From assembly GCA_016870275.1 (NCBI GenBank), contig VGBZ01000009.1:1-64000 (forward strand): a stretch of 64,000 nucleotides of DNA. Direction: 5' to 3'. Positions within the stretch are counted from its first letter, which is position 1. Each line of letters opens with the position of its first letter. The notes below the pieces were generated by a model that saw only the letters and a program-made list of their open reading frames with translations, was not told the DNA's origin and ran no database searches. The translations under genes were made by a program, and so were the position numbers. The stretch is from Actinomycetota bacterium (lineage in GTDB: Bacteria; Actinomycetota; Acidimicrobiia; Acidimicrobiales; Microtrichaceae). This document shows positions 17,073-26,695 of this stretch, piece after piece.

Positions 17073-18599
17073 AGTGGCGGCTGCGTCGCCGACCGCCGGG
17101 GCGACCATCGGCCAACCGATCTCCCGTTCGTAGATCCAGGCCAGGTCGAACAGTTCACCGTCACGGTGGTGCGGGGCGAGCACCTGCATCCCGACGGGCA
17201 GGTCGTTGACCGTGCCGGCCGGGATGGAGCACGCCGGATTGCCGTAGATGTTCGAGATGATCGTCAGCCCGCCCATCGTGACCAGGTCCGGCACCTTGGC
17301 CACGACGGCGTCGATCAAGGCGTTGGACAGCTTCGGGAACACACCGTTGGCCACGCGAACCGACGCCATGAAACCCCGGAACGCCACCCGGAGCGCCTCG
17401 TGCGACTTGGCGGTGTCGATGAAGTTGTCCGTCGGTGACGACGTCGTGGCCTCAGCGGCGAACGCCGGGCCGGGGTTGGTACTGGTGATGACGTAGTCGA
17501 CCTGCTCGAACACCCGGGCCATGGCCTGGTTGGCCTCGATCCGCTGCGACTCCGCCACCGCAGCGAGGTTCAGGTTGTACAGCGACTGGGCGAGCAGGGT
17601 CCCCAGAGCGATCTCGTCGGTCATCTGACGGGCACACCCGGGCCACAGATCCCCGAACTCCGCCAGCAGGGTGGACAGGTTGCCCATGGCCCACTGCGCA
17701 GCGAGGTTGGGGAGGCGGAGATCCACCTCGACCACCTCCATGCCGGCGAGCGTCACCAGGTCGCCGGCAGCCTGACGCAGTTGCGCCTCGACGCCTGGTT
17801 CGAGGCGCACGCCGGCGATGGTGGGCAGGATCGCCACCTTCTTGTTCCTCAGGTCGACCGAGCCGAGACCGGCCTCCCAACCACCCGGGTTGGGGAGGCT
17901 GGCGGGATCGTACGGATCGACGCCGGCGACCACGTCGTAGTGTCGGGCGGCGTCGCGCACCGAGCGTGCCATCACGCCGGAGACGATCGTCCCCGGTCGG
18001 AAGTGGGCCACCGGCCCCCGTGAGATGCGGCCATAGGTCCCCTTCATCCCGAACAGGCCCGTGTAGCCGGCGGGGATTCGGATGGAACCGCCACCGTCGC
18101 CACCGGTGGCGATGCTGACGAGTCCACCGGCGACCGCCGAGGCGCTCCCGCCCGAGCTGCCGCCGCAGGTCCGGCCGTGTTGCCACGGGTTGTGGGTGAC
18201 GCCGTTCAGCTTGGTGACGCTCACGTTCAGGCCGCCGAACTCAGATGCCGTGGTCAGGCCCACCGGTACCGCCCCACCGTCCTCGATGAAACGGCGGGGA
18301 GCCTCGCCGGTGTACTCCGCAATCCTCTCGGCGAACACGAGGGAGGCTCCGGTGTCGGGCCAGCCCTCAACCTGGTCGAGTTCCTTGACACCGATGGGCA
18401 CCCCACCGAACGGCTTGGAGACGTCGGCGGAGCGGGCAGCGTCGAGTGCTCGCTCCGGGTCGAGGAACGAGAAGGCGTTCAGGTTGCTCGCCTCGATGGC
18501 GGCGATCGAGGCCTCGACCTCCTCGACCGGTGAGCGTTCGCCGGAGCGGAACGCATCCACGAGTGAGCAGGCGTCATCGAGCCAGGGTGAGTTGGTCAT
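17064..18599 (-). CDS. Amidase signature family enzyme
   Basis: A 511-residue amidase with the Ser-cisSer-Lys triad: K72 in PIGVKEL, S148 in TCGGSSGGSAS and S172 in GDGGGSIRIPAG. The family hydrolyses carboxamides, including in GatA and aryl or acyl amidases; the absence of GatB/GatC neighbours argues against tRNA amidotransfer. The ATG at 18599 is preferred to a start 20 codons upstream that would run into the divergent parC-like gene. A CAGGAT hexamer 6 nt upstream of the ATG resembles a weak leaderless -10. Cytoplasmic. Confidence 0.88.
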   Translation of the reverse strand: MTNSPWLDDACSLVDAFRSGERSPVEEVEASIAAIEASNLNAFSFLDPERALDAARSADVSKPFGGVPIGVKELDQVEGWPDTGASLVFAERIAEYTGEAPRRFIEDGGAVPVGLTTASEFGGLNVSVTKLNGVTHNPWQHGRTCGGSSGGSASAVAGGLVSIATGGDGGGSIRIPAGYTGLFGMKGTYGRISRGPVAHFRPGTIVSGVMARSVRDAARHYDVVAGVDPYDPASLPNPGGWEAGLGSVDLRNKKVAILPTIAGVRLEPGVEAQLRQAAGDLVTLAGMEVVEVDLRLPNLAAQWAMGNLSTLLAEFGDLWPGCARQMTDEIALGTLLAQSLYNLNLAAVAESQRIEANQAMARVFEQVDYVITSTNPGPAFAAEATTSSPTDNFIDTAKSHEALRVAFRGFMASVRVANGVFPKLSNALIDAVVAKVPDLVTMGGLTIISNIYGNPACSIPAGTVNDLPVGMQVLAPHHRDGELFDLAWIYEREIGWPMVAPAVGDAAATPV

Positions 18600-18657
18600 G
18601 TGGAGATCCTGACCCACCCGCACCGAGCGGCGCCACCGGGCGGCTACAACATGCTCC

Positions 18658-21093
18658 ATGCCACGTCAGCCCACGCTCCTCGAGGAGTACGCCCGGGAGA
18701 TCGTCGAGGTGCCCGTCACCACCGAACTCGGCGAGTCGTTCCTGTCCTACTCCCTCTCGGTCATCACCGCCCGGGCGATCCCGGACGTCCGTGACGGCCT
18801 CAAGCCGGTGCAGCGCCGGATCCTCTACGCCATGGCCGACATGGGCCTGCGTCCCGATCGGCCGCACCGCAAGTCCGCCGGTGTGGTCGGCGAGACCATG
18901 GGCAAGTACCACCCCCACGGTGACGGAGCCATCTACGACGCTCTGGTCCGGATGGGTCAGGACTTCGGCCGGAACGTGACCCTGGTCGACCCCCACGGCA
19001 ACTTCGGGAGCCTCGACGATCCGCCGGCGGCGTACCGCTACACCGAGTGCCGCCTCTCCGAGGCGGCGATGGAGATGCTCGGTGAGATCGATGAGGAGAC
19101 CGTCGACTTCCGGCCGACGTTCGACGGCGAGCGTTCCGAGCCGATCGTGTTGCCCGCAGTCCTGCCGAACCTGCTCGTCAACGGAACGACCGGCATCGCA
19201 GTGGGCATGGCCACGAACATGGCCCCTCACAATCTCGGCGAGGTCGCAGCGGCGATCGAACTGGTCATGACCAAACGTCGTCCCAAGGCCACGGTGGCGC
19301 AGCTGATGGCCGTGCTGCCCGGGCCGGACCTCCCCTCGGGCGGCCTGATCATCGACGACGGCCTGGCCGAGGCGTACCAGACCGGACGAGGCAGCTTCCG
19401 GATGCGTGCGACCGCCGAGGTGGTCGACCTGACGAAGACACGACGGGGAATCGTCGTGACCGAGCTCCCTTACCTCGTCGGCCCGGAACGGGTCGTCAGC
19501 CGGATCCTCGAGCTGATCCGGTCCAACAAGCTGCCCGAAGTGTCCGACGTGAAGAACACCTCGGACCGCCACACCGGACTGCGGATCGAGATCGAACTCC
19601 GACCACACGCCAACGCCGAGGCCGTCCTCACCGAGCTCTACCGACACACACCGCTCGAGGAGACCTTCTCGATCAACAACGTGGTCCTCGTCGACGGCGT
19701 GCCGACCACGGTCGGGCTCTGGGATCTGTGCCACCACTACGTCGAGCACCGCCTCGAGGTGGTGACCAGGCGCACCGAGTTCCGGCTCGACAAGGCCGAA
19801 CGGCGGCTCCACCTGGTCGAGGGACTCCTGATCGCCCTGGATGCCATCGATCTGGTGGTGTCGATCATCCGCTCGTCCCAGGATGCTGGTGAGGCCCGCG
19901 ACCGACTCGTCAGCGAACTCGCCCTCACCGAGGTGCAGGCGACGCACATTCTCGACATGCAACTCCGGAGGCTCACGGCGCTCGCACTGCTCGAACTCGA
20001 AGCCGAGGCCGACGAACTGCGGGGCCGAATCGCCGAGTACCGGAGGATCCTCTCCTCGCAACAGCGTCGCCGCACCATCGTGTTGAAGGAGATCGAAGAA
20101 CTCGCTGCCACGTTCGGGCGTCCACGGCGGAGCCGCATCGTCAGGCCCGACGAACTCGACGACGTGAGCCTGGCAGAGGCCCGGCAGGAGGAGCGCGCCG
20201 CCCGTACCGACGAACCGTGCTCGGTGACCCTGTCCAGCACTGGCGTCATCGGAGTGGAACCGGCCGCCGGGTCCCGACCGGCGACGCCTGGGCGTCACGA
20301 CGTCCTCCGTCAGCGGATCGCCACCTCGGCGCTCGCCACCATCACCACCGTGACCAGCAACGGTCGTGCGCTGCCGATCTCCGTGGACGACATCGGCGAG
20401 GTGACCGGCCGCAGCCGCGGGACCTCGATCAGCGATCTCTGCGCACTCACCAAGGGCGAAGAGGTGGTCCTGCTCACCGACACATCGGATCGGGCCGGTC
20501 CCCCGGTGTTGATGGTCACCGCGCTCGGCACAGCCAAACGCGTCGCCTCCGAGGAACTCGCCGACACGCCGGCGGGCCGACCGGTCATCAAGCTGAAGCC
20601 CGGCGACGCCGTCGTCGCTGCGTGGGTCGCTCCTCCCGGCTCCGACGCGGTGTTCGTCACCTCCGACGCCCAGGTGCTGCGTTGCCCTGCGGACAGCGTT
20701 CCGGTGCAGGGTCGTGGCGCCGGCGGTGTGGCCGGCATGAAGCTCGCCGAAGGCGCCCGGATCGTCGGAGCGGGCCCCGCCGTCGCCGACGACGCCGTCG
20801 TGCTCACCGTCACCGACGCCGAGTCCGCCAAGGTGACCGATGTCGAGGAGTTCCCGCAGCGGAACCGTGCGACCGCCGGAATCCGCGCCACCAGATTCCG
20901 GGCGGGCGAGAGCCGCATCGACTGGGCCTACGTCGGTCCGAGCGCCGGACTGCTGCTCGTCGTCGGGACGGCGGACGCCCCCTCCCGTCCCGATGCGTCC
21001 CCAGAGCCGCTGGCGATCCCCCCGACCGCCCGGGATCTGGCGAGCAAGCGGACCAAACGACGTCTCCTCGGATTCGGTTGGGCACGCTGGTGA
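18658..21093 (+). CDS. Type IIA topoisomerase subunit A (ParC/GyrA-like)
   Basis: An 811-residue DNA cleavage/rejoining subunit. The breakage-reunion domain has DGLKPVQRRILYAM, the HPHGDGAIYDALVRM helix and the catalytic tyrosine Y128 in AAYRYTECRLSE. The C-terminal beta-pinwheel follows from about residue 520. The canonical GyrA box (QRRGGKG) is not present; the closest segment is VQGRGAGGVAGMKL, so relaxation/decatenation of the topo IV type is more likely than negative supercoiling. The residue at the E. coli Ser83 position is Gly90. It is separated from its B subunit by an antisense EamA gene rather than adjacent to dnaA/dnaN, which suggests a second type II enzyme. TACAAC lies 7 nt before the ATG. 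Confidence 0.9.
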   Translation: MPRQPTLLEEYAREIVEVPVTTELGESFLSYSLSVITARAIPDVRDGLKPVQRRILYAMADMGLRPDRPHRKSAGVVGETMGKYHPHGDGAIYDALVRMGQDFGRNVTLVDPHGNFGSLDDPPAAYRYTECRLSEAAMEMLGEIDEETVDFRPTFDGERSEPIVLPAVLPNLLVNGTTGIAVGMATNMAPHNLGEVAAAIELVMTKRRPKATVAQLMAVLPGPDLPSGGLIIDDGLAEAYQTGRGSFRMRATAEVVDLTKTRRGIVVTELPYLVGPERVVSRILELIRSNKLPEVSDVKNTSDRHTGLRIEIELRPHANAEAVLTELYRHTPLEETFSINNVVLVDGVPTTVGLWDLCHHYVEHRLEVVTRRTEFRLDKAERRLHLVEGLLIALDAIDLVVSIIRSSQDAGEARDRLVSELALTEVQATHILDMQLRRLTALALLELEAEADELRGRIAEYRRILSSQQRRRTIVLKEIEELAATFGRPRRSRIVRPDELDDVSLAEARQEERAARTDEPCSVTLSSTGVIGVEPAAGSRPATPGRHDVLRQRIATSALATITTVTSNGRALPISVDDIGEVTGRSRGTSISDLCALTKGEEVVLLTDTSDRAGPPVLMVTALGTAKRVASEELADTPAGRPVIKLKPGDAVVAAWVAPPGSDAVFVTSDAQVLRCPADSVPVQGRGAGGVAGMKLAEGARIVGAGPAVADDAVVLTVTDAESAKVTDVEEFPQRNRATAGIRATRFRAGESRIDWAYVGPSAGLLLVVGTADAPSRPDASPEPLAIPPTARDLASKRTKRRLLGFGWARW

Positions 21094-21097
21094 GGCG

Positions 21098-22039
21098 TCA
21101 ATCCCCTCCGGTGATGGGGATGTCGGCCGGCTCGGGCAACACCGACGGCGACGAGCGGCGAACGTAGAACGCGAGTGCGAGCAACACGACAGCCATGCCG
21201 AGCACCTGCAACAACTCGAGAGCCTGTCCGAACACCACGACGGCAGCGAGTGAGCTCAACACGACCACGTCGAGCGTGATCGTCGAGGTGGTCGTCACGG
21301 TGAGGTGAGCTTGCGCCCAGCTCATCATGAGGTGGCCCGTCCCCGGGATCAGGGTCAGGAGCAGGGCCCACCACAGATCGTCGAGGTCAGGTCGGATCAG
21401 GCCGGGACCGGTCAGAAGCGCACCGGCGAGCGCCACGACAGCCCCGACTGTGAGAGCCGCCGCCAAGTACTCGACGGTTCCGAGCGTCTGACGAGCACGT
21501 TTCGTCCCCACGAAGTATCCGCAGCCGATGATCGTCCCACCGAGGGCGAGCACGTCTCCGAGCACCGAGTGGGAGCCGCTCGCCGATCCCGCCAGGACCG
21601 CAACGATCGTGCCGGCGATCGCCATCCCCATCAGCGCCAGACGCACCCCGTCGACGTGTTCGCCGAGATGTCGGATGGCGTAGGGCAGGATCAGCACGGG
21701 TTGCAGGGCGATGATGATCGTGACCGAGGCGACCGACGTGGTCTGCAGCGCCGTGAAGAACAGGATCGAACTCAGTCCGAACGCCAGGCCACCAAGGGCT
21801 GCGGTCCGCAGCGTCGGCACGCTCATGCGCCCACCACGGAACCGGAACACTGCTTGGTAGAGGAGGGCGCCGAACGTGATCCGCCAGAACGCCAACTGGG
21901 GGCCGGGCAGGTCCGACGCCGCCGCCATCAGGTTCCCGACCGACCACAGGACGGTCGCCCCCACTGCGAGGATCACTGGAGTGGCCGGGTTCACCACCGG
22001 GTCGGATCTCGAGGTCGTGGAGGGCGGGTCCGAACTCAC
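21098..22039 (-). CDS. EamA/DMT-family transporter
   Basis: A 313-residue drug/metabolite transporter with two EamA repeats and about ten hydrophobic helices, for example VILAVGATVLWSVGNLMAA near the N terminus, ALQTTSVASVTIIIALQPV in repeat one and LLLTLIPGTGHLMMSWAQA in repeat two. Export of small metabolites across the plasma membrane is the general family role; the substrate is unknown. The GTG start is supported by a TACCGT hexamer exactly 6 nt upstream on this strand. It is encoded antisense between the two topoisomerase genes and ends four bases from the parC-like stop. Confidence 0.87.
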   Translation of the reverse strand: MSSDPPSTTSRSDPVVNPATPVILAVGATVLWSVGNLMAAASDLPGPQLAFWRITFGALLYQAVFRFRGGRMSVPTLRTAALGGLAFGLSSILFFTALQTTSVASVTIIIALQPVLILPYAIRHLGEHVDGVRLALMGMAIAGTIVAVLAGSASGSHSVLGDVLALGGTIIGCGYFVGTKRARQTLGTVEYLAAALTVGAVVALAGALLTGPGLIRPDLDDLWWALLLTLIPGTGHLMMSWAQAHLTVTTTSTITLDVVVLSSLAAVVVFGQALELLQVLGMAVVLLALAFYVRRSSPSVLPEPADIPITGGD

Positions 22040-22045
22040 CAGATA

Positions 22046-22051
22046 ACGGTA
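22046..22051 (-). promoter_or_regulatory. -10 hexamer TACCGT, leaderless start at 22039
   Basis: TACCGT on the reverse strand with exactly 6 nt to the GTG of the EamA transporter. No Shine-Dalgarno is present. Confidence 0.55.
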
Positions 22052-22092
22052 GTGGCATCGAGCACCCGGGCCGCCATGCTTTACTGACGCCG

Positions 22093-24120
22093 ATGTCGAC
22101 CTACGACGAGAAGAGCATCCAACTGCTCGAAGGACTCGACGCCGTCCGCAAGCGGCCGGGCATGTACATCGGCGGCACCGGACCCGAGGGCCTCCACCAC
22201 CTGGTGTGGGAGCTCATCGACAATGCCGTCGACGAGGCCGCCGCCGGCCACGCCACCCTCGTCGTCGTCACCCTGCACAAGGACGGGTCGGTGGAGGTGG
22301 CCGACAACGGACGAGGCATTCCCACGGGCCGGAAGGACGGCGCCCGTACAGCCCTGGAGATCGTGTTCACCGAACTCCATGCCGGCGGGAAGTTCGGCGG
22401 TGGGGCGTACTCGTCCTCCGGAGGCCTGCACGGCGTCGGTGCATCGGTGGTCAACGCTCTCTCGGCGAAGCTCATCGCTGAAGTCGACCGGGACGGTGCC
22501 ACGCAACGCCTCACGTTCGTGCACCGGGTGCCGGGTCGGGTGGACGCCAAGGGGAAGTTCGTCGCCGGATCCAAGCTCGAGCAGGTGGGCAAGATCCCAG
22601 CCAAGCGCACAGGGACGCGGGTGCGGTTCTGGCCGGACCTCGAGATCTTCGACCCGGGGCTGACCATCGACGCCGAGGAGGTTCGAGCCCACTGCGCCCA
22701 GGTCTGCTACCTCGTTCCCGGACTCGTCGTCCGTCTGGTGGACCGGCGGGGAGCACGGATCAGCGAGGAGGACTTCAGTGCCGCCGGCGGACTGTCGGAT
22801 CTGGTCGCGACGCTCTCCTCCGGAGCCGCCGTCACCGAGATCATCACCCTGCAGGGCACTGCCACGTTCGAGGAGAAGGTCCCCGTCGACGGGAAGATGA
22901 CACTCGTCGAGCGAGCGTGTTCGGTCGACGTCGCCCTGCGTTGGACCGCCGGATACGACACCGTTGTCCGCAGCTTCGTCAACACCATCCCGACCACCGA
23001 CGGCGGCACGCACGTGGCCGGCTTCGACCGCGCGCTGACGAAGGTCACCAACGACGTGCTGCTCACCGGGACCAAGAAACTCGCCAAGTTGGCCAAGTCG
23101 GGTCAGGACCGGGCGGAGAAGTCCGATGTGCAGGAGGGGCTGGTCGCAGCGATCAAGGTCACCTTCGGTGAACCGCAGTTCAAGGGGCAGACCAAACAGG
23201 AACTCGGGACTCCGGCGATCCAGTCGATCGTCTACGAGGTCGTCCGCGATGGACTGGCCAACTGGATCGACAGCGGCGGGAAGCGGGCCCACGTCAGCGC
23301 CCTCCGGGACAAGGTGGCGCAGGCGGTCGTGAACCGGGTGACGGCCAAGGCCTCGCTCGATGCCCGCCGCAAGGCCTCGGCGCTCTCCTCGGCGGGGATG
23401 CCCGACAAGCTCGCCGACTGCCGACGCCACGGCGAGGACTCCGAGTTGCTCATCGTGGAGGGCGACTCCGCCGCCGGGCCGGCCAAGGCCGGGCGCAACG
23501 CCGAGTACATGGCGGTGCTGCCGCTCCGGGGAAAGGTCGTCAACGCCGGCAAGTCCACGCTCAAGCAGGTGGTCGACAACGCCGAGGCACAGGCGCTCTT
23601 CGCCGCCATCGGCGCCGGCTCCGGCGCTGATTTCAAACTCGAGGACGCCCGATACGGGCGAATCATCATCCTCTGTGACGCCGATGTGGACGGCAGTCAC
23701 ATCCGGTGTCTGCTCCTCACGCTCATCTACACCTACATGCGCCCGCTGCTCACCGACGGCCGGGTCTTCGCCGCTCGGCCACCGCTCTACACCGTCAAGG
23801 TCGGCGACCGAGCGGTTCACGCATTCTCCGAGGAGGAGAAGCTCCGACTCACCGACGAACTCACCACCGGCAACCGCAAGGCCGAAAACCTGCCGTGGGT
23901 CCGGTTCAAGGGACTCGGAGAGATGGACGTCGAGGAGCTCGCCGTGACCTGCCTCGATCGGCAGACGCGGATCCTCAAGCGGATGACCATGGACGACGCC
24001 GCAGCTGCAGCGGAGGCCGCTGACCTCTTCGAGACGCTCATGGGATCAGACGTGGCCCGCCGTCGGGCCTATCTGCTGGATCACTCACCCCAGTTCGACG
24101 CTGCCAGCCTCGACGTCTGA
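22093..24120 (+). CDS. Type IIA topoisomerase subunit B (ParE/GyrB-like)
   Basis: A 675-residue ATPase subunit. GHKL motifs: EGLDAVRKRPGMYIG, ELIDNAVDEA, DNGRGIP and the ATP lid GGLHGVGASVVNAL. The transducer follows (FVNTIPTTDGGTH), then the TOPRIM domain with EGDSAAGPAKAGR and DADVDGSHIR, ending in the conserved RFKGLGEMD. The toprim glycine pair usually found after EGDSA is replaced by AAGPA, which fits a diverged second paralogue. With the A subunit at 18658 it should form an A2B2 type II enzyme. The ATG has no Shine-Dalgarno; TTTACT lies 7 nt upstream. Confidence 0.92.
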   Translation: MSTYDEKSIQLLEGLDAVRKRPGMYIGGTGPEGLHHLVWELIDNAVDEAAAGHATLVVVTLHKDGSVEVADNGRGIPTGRKDGARTALEIVFTELHAGGKFGGGAYSSSGGLHGVGASVVNALSAKLIAEVDRDGATQRLTFVHRVPGRVDAKGKFVAGSKLEQVGKIPAKRTGTRVRFWPDLEIFDPGLTIDAEEVRAHCAQVCYLVPGLVVRLVDRRGARISEEDFSAAGGLSDLVATLSSGAAVTEIITLQGTATFEEKVPVDGKMTLVERACSVDVALRWTAGYDTVVRSFVNTIPTTDGGTHVAGFDRALTKVTNDVLLTGTKKLAKLAKSGQDRAEKSDVQEGLVAAIKVTFGEPQFKGQTKQELGTPAIQSIVYEVVRDGLANWIDSGGKRAHVSALRDKVAQAVVNRVTAKASLDARRKASALSSAGMPDKLADCRRHGEDSELLIVEGDSAAGPAKAGRNAEYMAVLPLRGKVVNAGKSTLKQVVDNAEAQALFAAIGAGSGADFKLEDARYGRIIILCDADVDGSHIRCLLLTLIYTYMRPLLTDGRVFAARPPLYTVKVGDRAVHAFSEEEKLRLTDELTTGNRKAENLPWVRFKGLGEMDVEELAVTCLDRQTRILKRMTMDDAAAAAEAADLFETLMGSDVARRRAYLLDHSPQFDAASLDV

Positions 24121-24220
24121 GGTCAGGCCCGCAGGAGGATTCCGTTCGAAGCGGTGCTACCGTCGTCCACCGGAAGGGACCGGCGACGGCAGCCGAGAGG
24201 CCAAGGGGAGTCCGACCAGC

Positions 24221-25447
24221 GTGGCAGGCATCCGGGCAGAGACGCCGATCACCATCGCCCCGCCAATACGCAACGTGCCGTCGTTCGACGGCGTTCGGGG
24301 CATCGGTGTGCTCATGGTCATCGCCGTGCACGCCGCACCGCTGAAGCTCGAGTCGTTCTCGTCCATCCTCGACGTGTTCCTGGCCCTGAGTGCCTTCCTC
24401 GTCACCACGCTCCTGCTCGAGGAGGGGCAGCGATCCGGGACGGTCTCGGTGCGAAGGTTCCTGACCAAGCGGGCGTGGCGACTCCTCCCGGCGCTCTACG
24501 TCACGCTGGCGGTGGTGACGGTCGTCGCCGCAGTGCTCTTCGCTGTCGCTGGCGAAGACGCCGATCTGCAGGGATTCACATTCGGCGGGTTCTTCACCCA
24601 GGAGATCCTTCCGGCAGGACTGTACGTTTACAACTTGGTCAACCCCCTCGGATACCCCAACCAGGGCGTGGCGCTCTACCAGATGTGGTCGCTGTCTCTC
24701 GAGCAGCAGTTCTACGTGCTCGTTGCGTTCCTGGCTCTGCTCATGGTGACTCGACGCTGGATCACGCAGATGGCGGTACTCATGGCCGTCCTCGCCATCG
24801 GGATACAGATCGCTCGCGCCACCGGCCACTTCGGTCCGCTCAACTTCTGGCTGCAACGACCCGACGCTCTCATGCTCGGTGTGGTCGCCGCCGTGATCAA
24901 CAGTCGGATCCCCGAGACACCGACCGCACGCCAACGGCAACTGTTCACCGTCGGCGCCTGGGTCGGTGCTGCGACGATCGCCTTGCTGATGACGCTCAGC
25001 ATCAGCCCGTTGCAGAAGTTCGGTTGGCCCTACGTCCCGTTCCTCCCCGAGGTCAACGAGACGCTCTCCCCGCAGCAGGCCTTCGAGGTCGCCATGGCCG
25101 AGCTCTCGACCGGCAACTTCTGGGTCAAGTGGGCCTTCACCATCACCAACTGGGCCATGGTCCCGGTGCTCATCTGCATGGTCCGCACCCCTCGCTGGCT
25201 CCTGGGCCGGGCGCTGTCGATCCGGCCGGTCCGGGCCGTCGGTCGCATGTCGTACAGCCTCTACTTGATCCACACCCTCCCGATCCTGCTTTTCGTGCTG
25301 CCGATCCCTGACGGATACCTCCCCCTTCGGGTCCTGGTGGCGTGGATCACGGCGTTCGTCTTCGCCTGGCCGCTCTATCAGTTCGTCGAGAAGCGCTCCA
25401 TGGACCGCAAGAACCGTGTCGACACCGGAAAGCTCGCAACAGCGTGA
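24221..25447 (+). CDS. Membrane acyltransferase 3 family (OafA/YrhL-like), copy 1
   Basis: A 408-residue multi-spanning acyltransferase. PSFDGVRGIGVLMVIAVHA opens the first helix with the catalytic-type His, followed by LSAFLVTTLLLEE, RRFLTKRAWRLLPAL and MWSLSLEQQFYVL, all landmarks of the acyltransferase 3 family that O-acetylates or acylates surface sugars. About ten helices. The start is a GTG preceded by AAGGGGAG; a TACCGT hexamer at 24158-24163 could give a leader of about 55 nt. It is a tandem duplicate of the next gene, with which it overlaps as GTGA. Confidence 0.88.
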   Translation: MAGIRAETPITIAPPIRNVPSFDGVRGIGVLMVIAVHAAPLKLESFSSILDVFLALSAFLVTTLLLEEGQRSGTVSVRRFLTKRAWRLLPALYVTLAVVTVVAAVLFAVAGEDADLQGFTFGGFFTQEILPAGLYVYNLVNPLGYPNQGVALYQMWSLSLEQQFYVLVAFLALLMVTRRWITQMAVLMAVLAIGIQIARATGHFGPLNFWLQRPDALMLGVVAAVINSRIPETPTARQRQLFTVGAWVGAATIALLMTLSISPLQKFGWPYVPFLPEVNETLSPQQAFEVAMAELSTGNFWVKWAFTITNWAMVPVLICMVRTPRWLLGRALSIRPVRAVGRMSYSLYLIHTLPILLFVLPIPDGYLPLRVLVAWITAFVFAWPLYQFVEKRSMDRKNRVDTGKLATA

Positions 25448-26691
25448 CGGTGGCGCTCCACCCGTTCGAGTCCCGGGCGCCCCGCATCGGCTCGGTCAAG
25501 CCGTTCGACGGCATCCGCGGCGTCGGCGTCTGGTGCGTCGTGCTCCAACACGCCTACGCCGTGGCTGATTCGCTGTCCGGCTACATCGACCTGTTCTTCG
25601 TGCTCTCCGGCTTCCTCATCACGACGCTGATCTTCGAGGAGCGCCGAGCGACCGGGGCCATGTCGCTGCGGAACTTCTACGCCCGACGGGGAATCCGCCT
25701 CCTGCCGGGCCTGATCGTCACGCTGATCGTGTTCTTCCTGCCGATCTTGGCGATCCGGATCGCCAACCCGAACCCGGACACCGAGTTCCTGTTCACCAAC
25801 GTCGTGTGGGAGTCGATCGCGACGCTGTTCTACGTCCACAACATCTTCTTCTCACCGCTGCTCGGGAGCTTCCAGTACATGGGCCAGATGTGGTCGCTCT
25901 CACTCGAGGAGCAGTTCTATCTGGTCGGTGCGCTGGCCACGTACTGGTGCCTGAAGCGGAACTGGATCCGTCAGCTCGCCGTGGCGCTCGTCGTGTTCAT
26001 CCTCGTGGTCTGGGTGGCCCGGGGCATGGGACTGGGCGGACCCGGTCAGTTCTGGTTCCAGCGACCGGACGCGATCGCCATGGGCGTGCTGCTCGCCATC
26101 ATCCACGCCGTGGCGCCCACCGAGTTGAGCGCCACGGCCAAGCGGCGACTCCACGCAGTCGCCTGGGTGGCCACGGGCGGCATGATCTTCGCGTTGCTCT
26201 CCTCGTCCAAGCTGGTGGAGCGTCTCGGCGGGTTCTACGTCCCGCTGTACCCGACCGACGTGGACATCGAGGCGCCTCCCAAGGGCCTGACACCACCCCA
26301 GCTCAAGGAGTACGCCGACAACGCCATCCAGGTCGTCCTCGCCGAGCTCCCGAACGGCAACTACTGGGTGCGGTGGGGGTTCACGCTGTCGACGATCTGC
26401 GCCGCCGTCCTGGTCTTCGCGTTCGTCCGCCTGCGGGACGAGTTCGCGCTGAGCCGATGGCTGAGTCTGCGGTTGCTGTGCTACTTCGGCGCCCTCAGCT
26501 ACGCGATCTACATCACCCACTACCAGCTCTTCCAGCTCATGACCCCCGGGTTCTCGGGCGGCCCCAAGTGGATCCCGATCAAGCTGCTGGCCGCCTACCT
26601 GGTGGGAGCCGCACTCCACCGCTTCGTCGAGCGTCCGGCTCTCAAGCGGTACCGTCACCGGTTCGTCCACGCGACCGCCTCGACCCGCTGA
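25444..26691 (+). CDS. Membrane acyltransferase 3 family (OafA/YrhL-like), copy 2
   Basis: A 415-residue paralogue of the preceding gene. KPFDGIRGVGVWCVVLQHA, FVLSGFLITTLIFEE, FYARRGIRLLPGL and MWSLSLEEQFYLV align segment by segment with copy 1. Both carry a luminal insert before the last helices ending in a G-N-[YF]-W-V-[RK]-W motif (PNGNYWVRWGF here, STGNFWVKWAF in copy 1), not part of the usual family pattern. The GTG at 25444 overlaps the upstream stop, so translation is coupled. Predicted role: acylation of an envelope polysaccharide or glycolipid on the outer face of the plasma membrane. Confidence 0.88.
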   Translation: MTVALHPFESRAPRIGSVKPFDGIRGVGVWCVVLQHAYAVADSLSGYIDLFFVLSGFLITTLIFEERRATGAMSLRNFYARRGIRLLPGLIVTLIVFFLPILAIRIANPNPDTEFLFTNVVWESIATLFYVHNIFFSPLLGSFQYMGQMWSLSLEEQFYLVGALATYWCLKRNWIRQLAVALVVFILVVWVARGMGLGGPGQFWFQRPDAIAMGVLLAIIHAVAPTELSATAKRRLHAVAWVATGGMIFALLSSSKLVERLGGFYVPLYPTDVDIEAPPKGLTPPQLKEYADNAIQVVLAELPNGNYWVRWGFTLSTICAAVLVFAFVRLRDEFALSRWLSLRLLCYFGALSYAIYITHYQLFQLMTPGFSGGPKWIPIKLLAAYLVGAALHRFVERPALKRYRHRFVHATASTR

Positions 26692-26695
26692 ACCA

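Noticed and set aside
22081-23820. Reverse-strand open frame of 579 codons over the ParE/GyrB-like gene
   Set aside because: Antisense to all conserved GyrB motifs; a codon-bias artefact.
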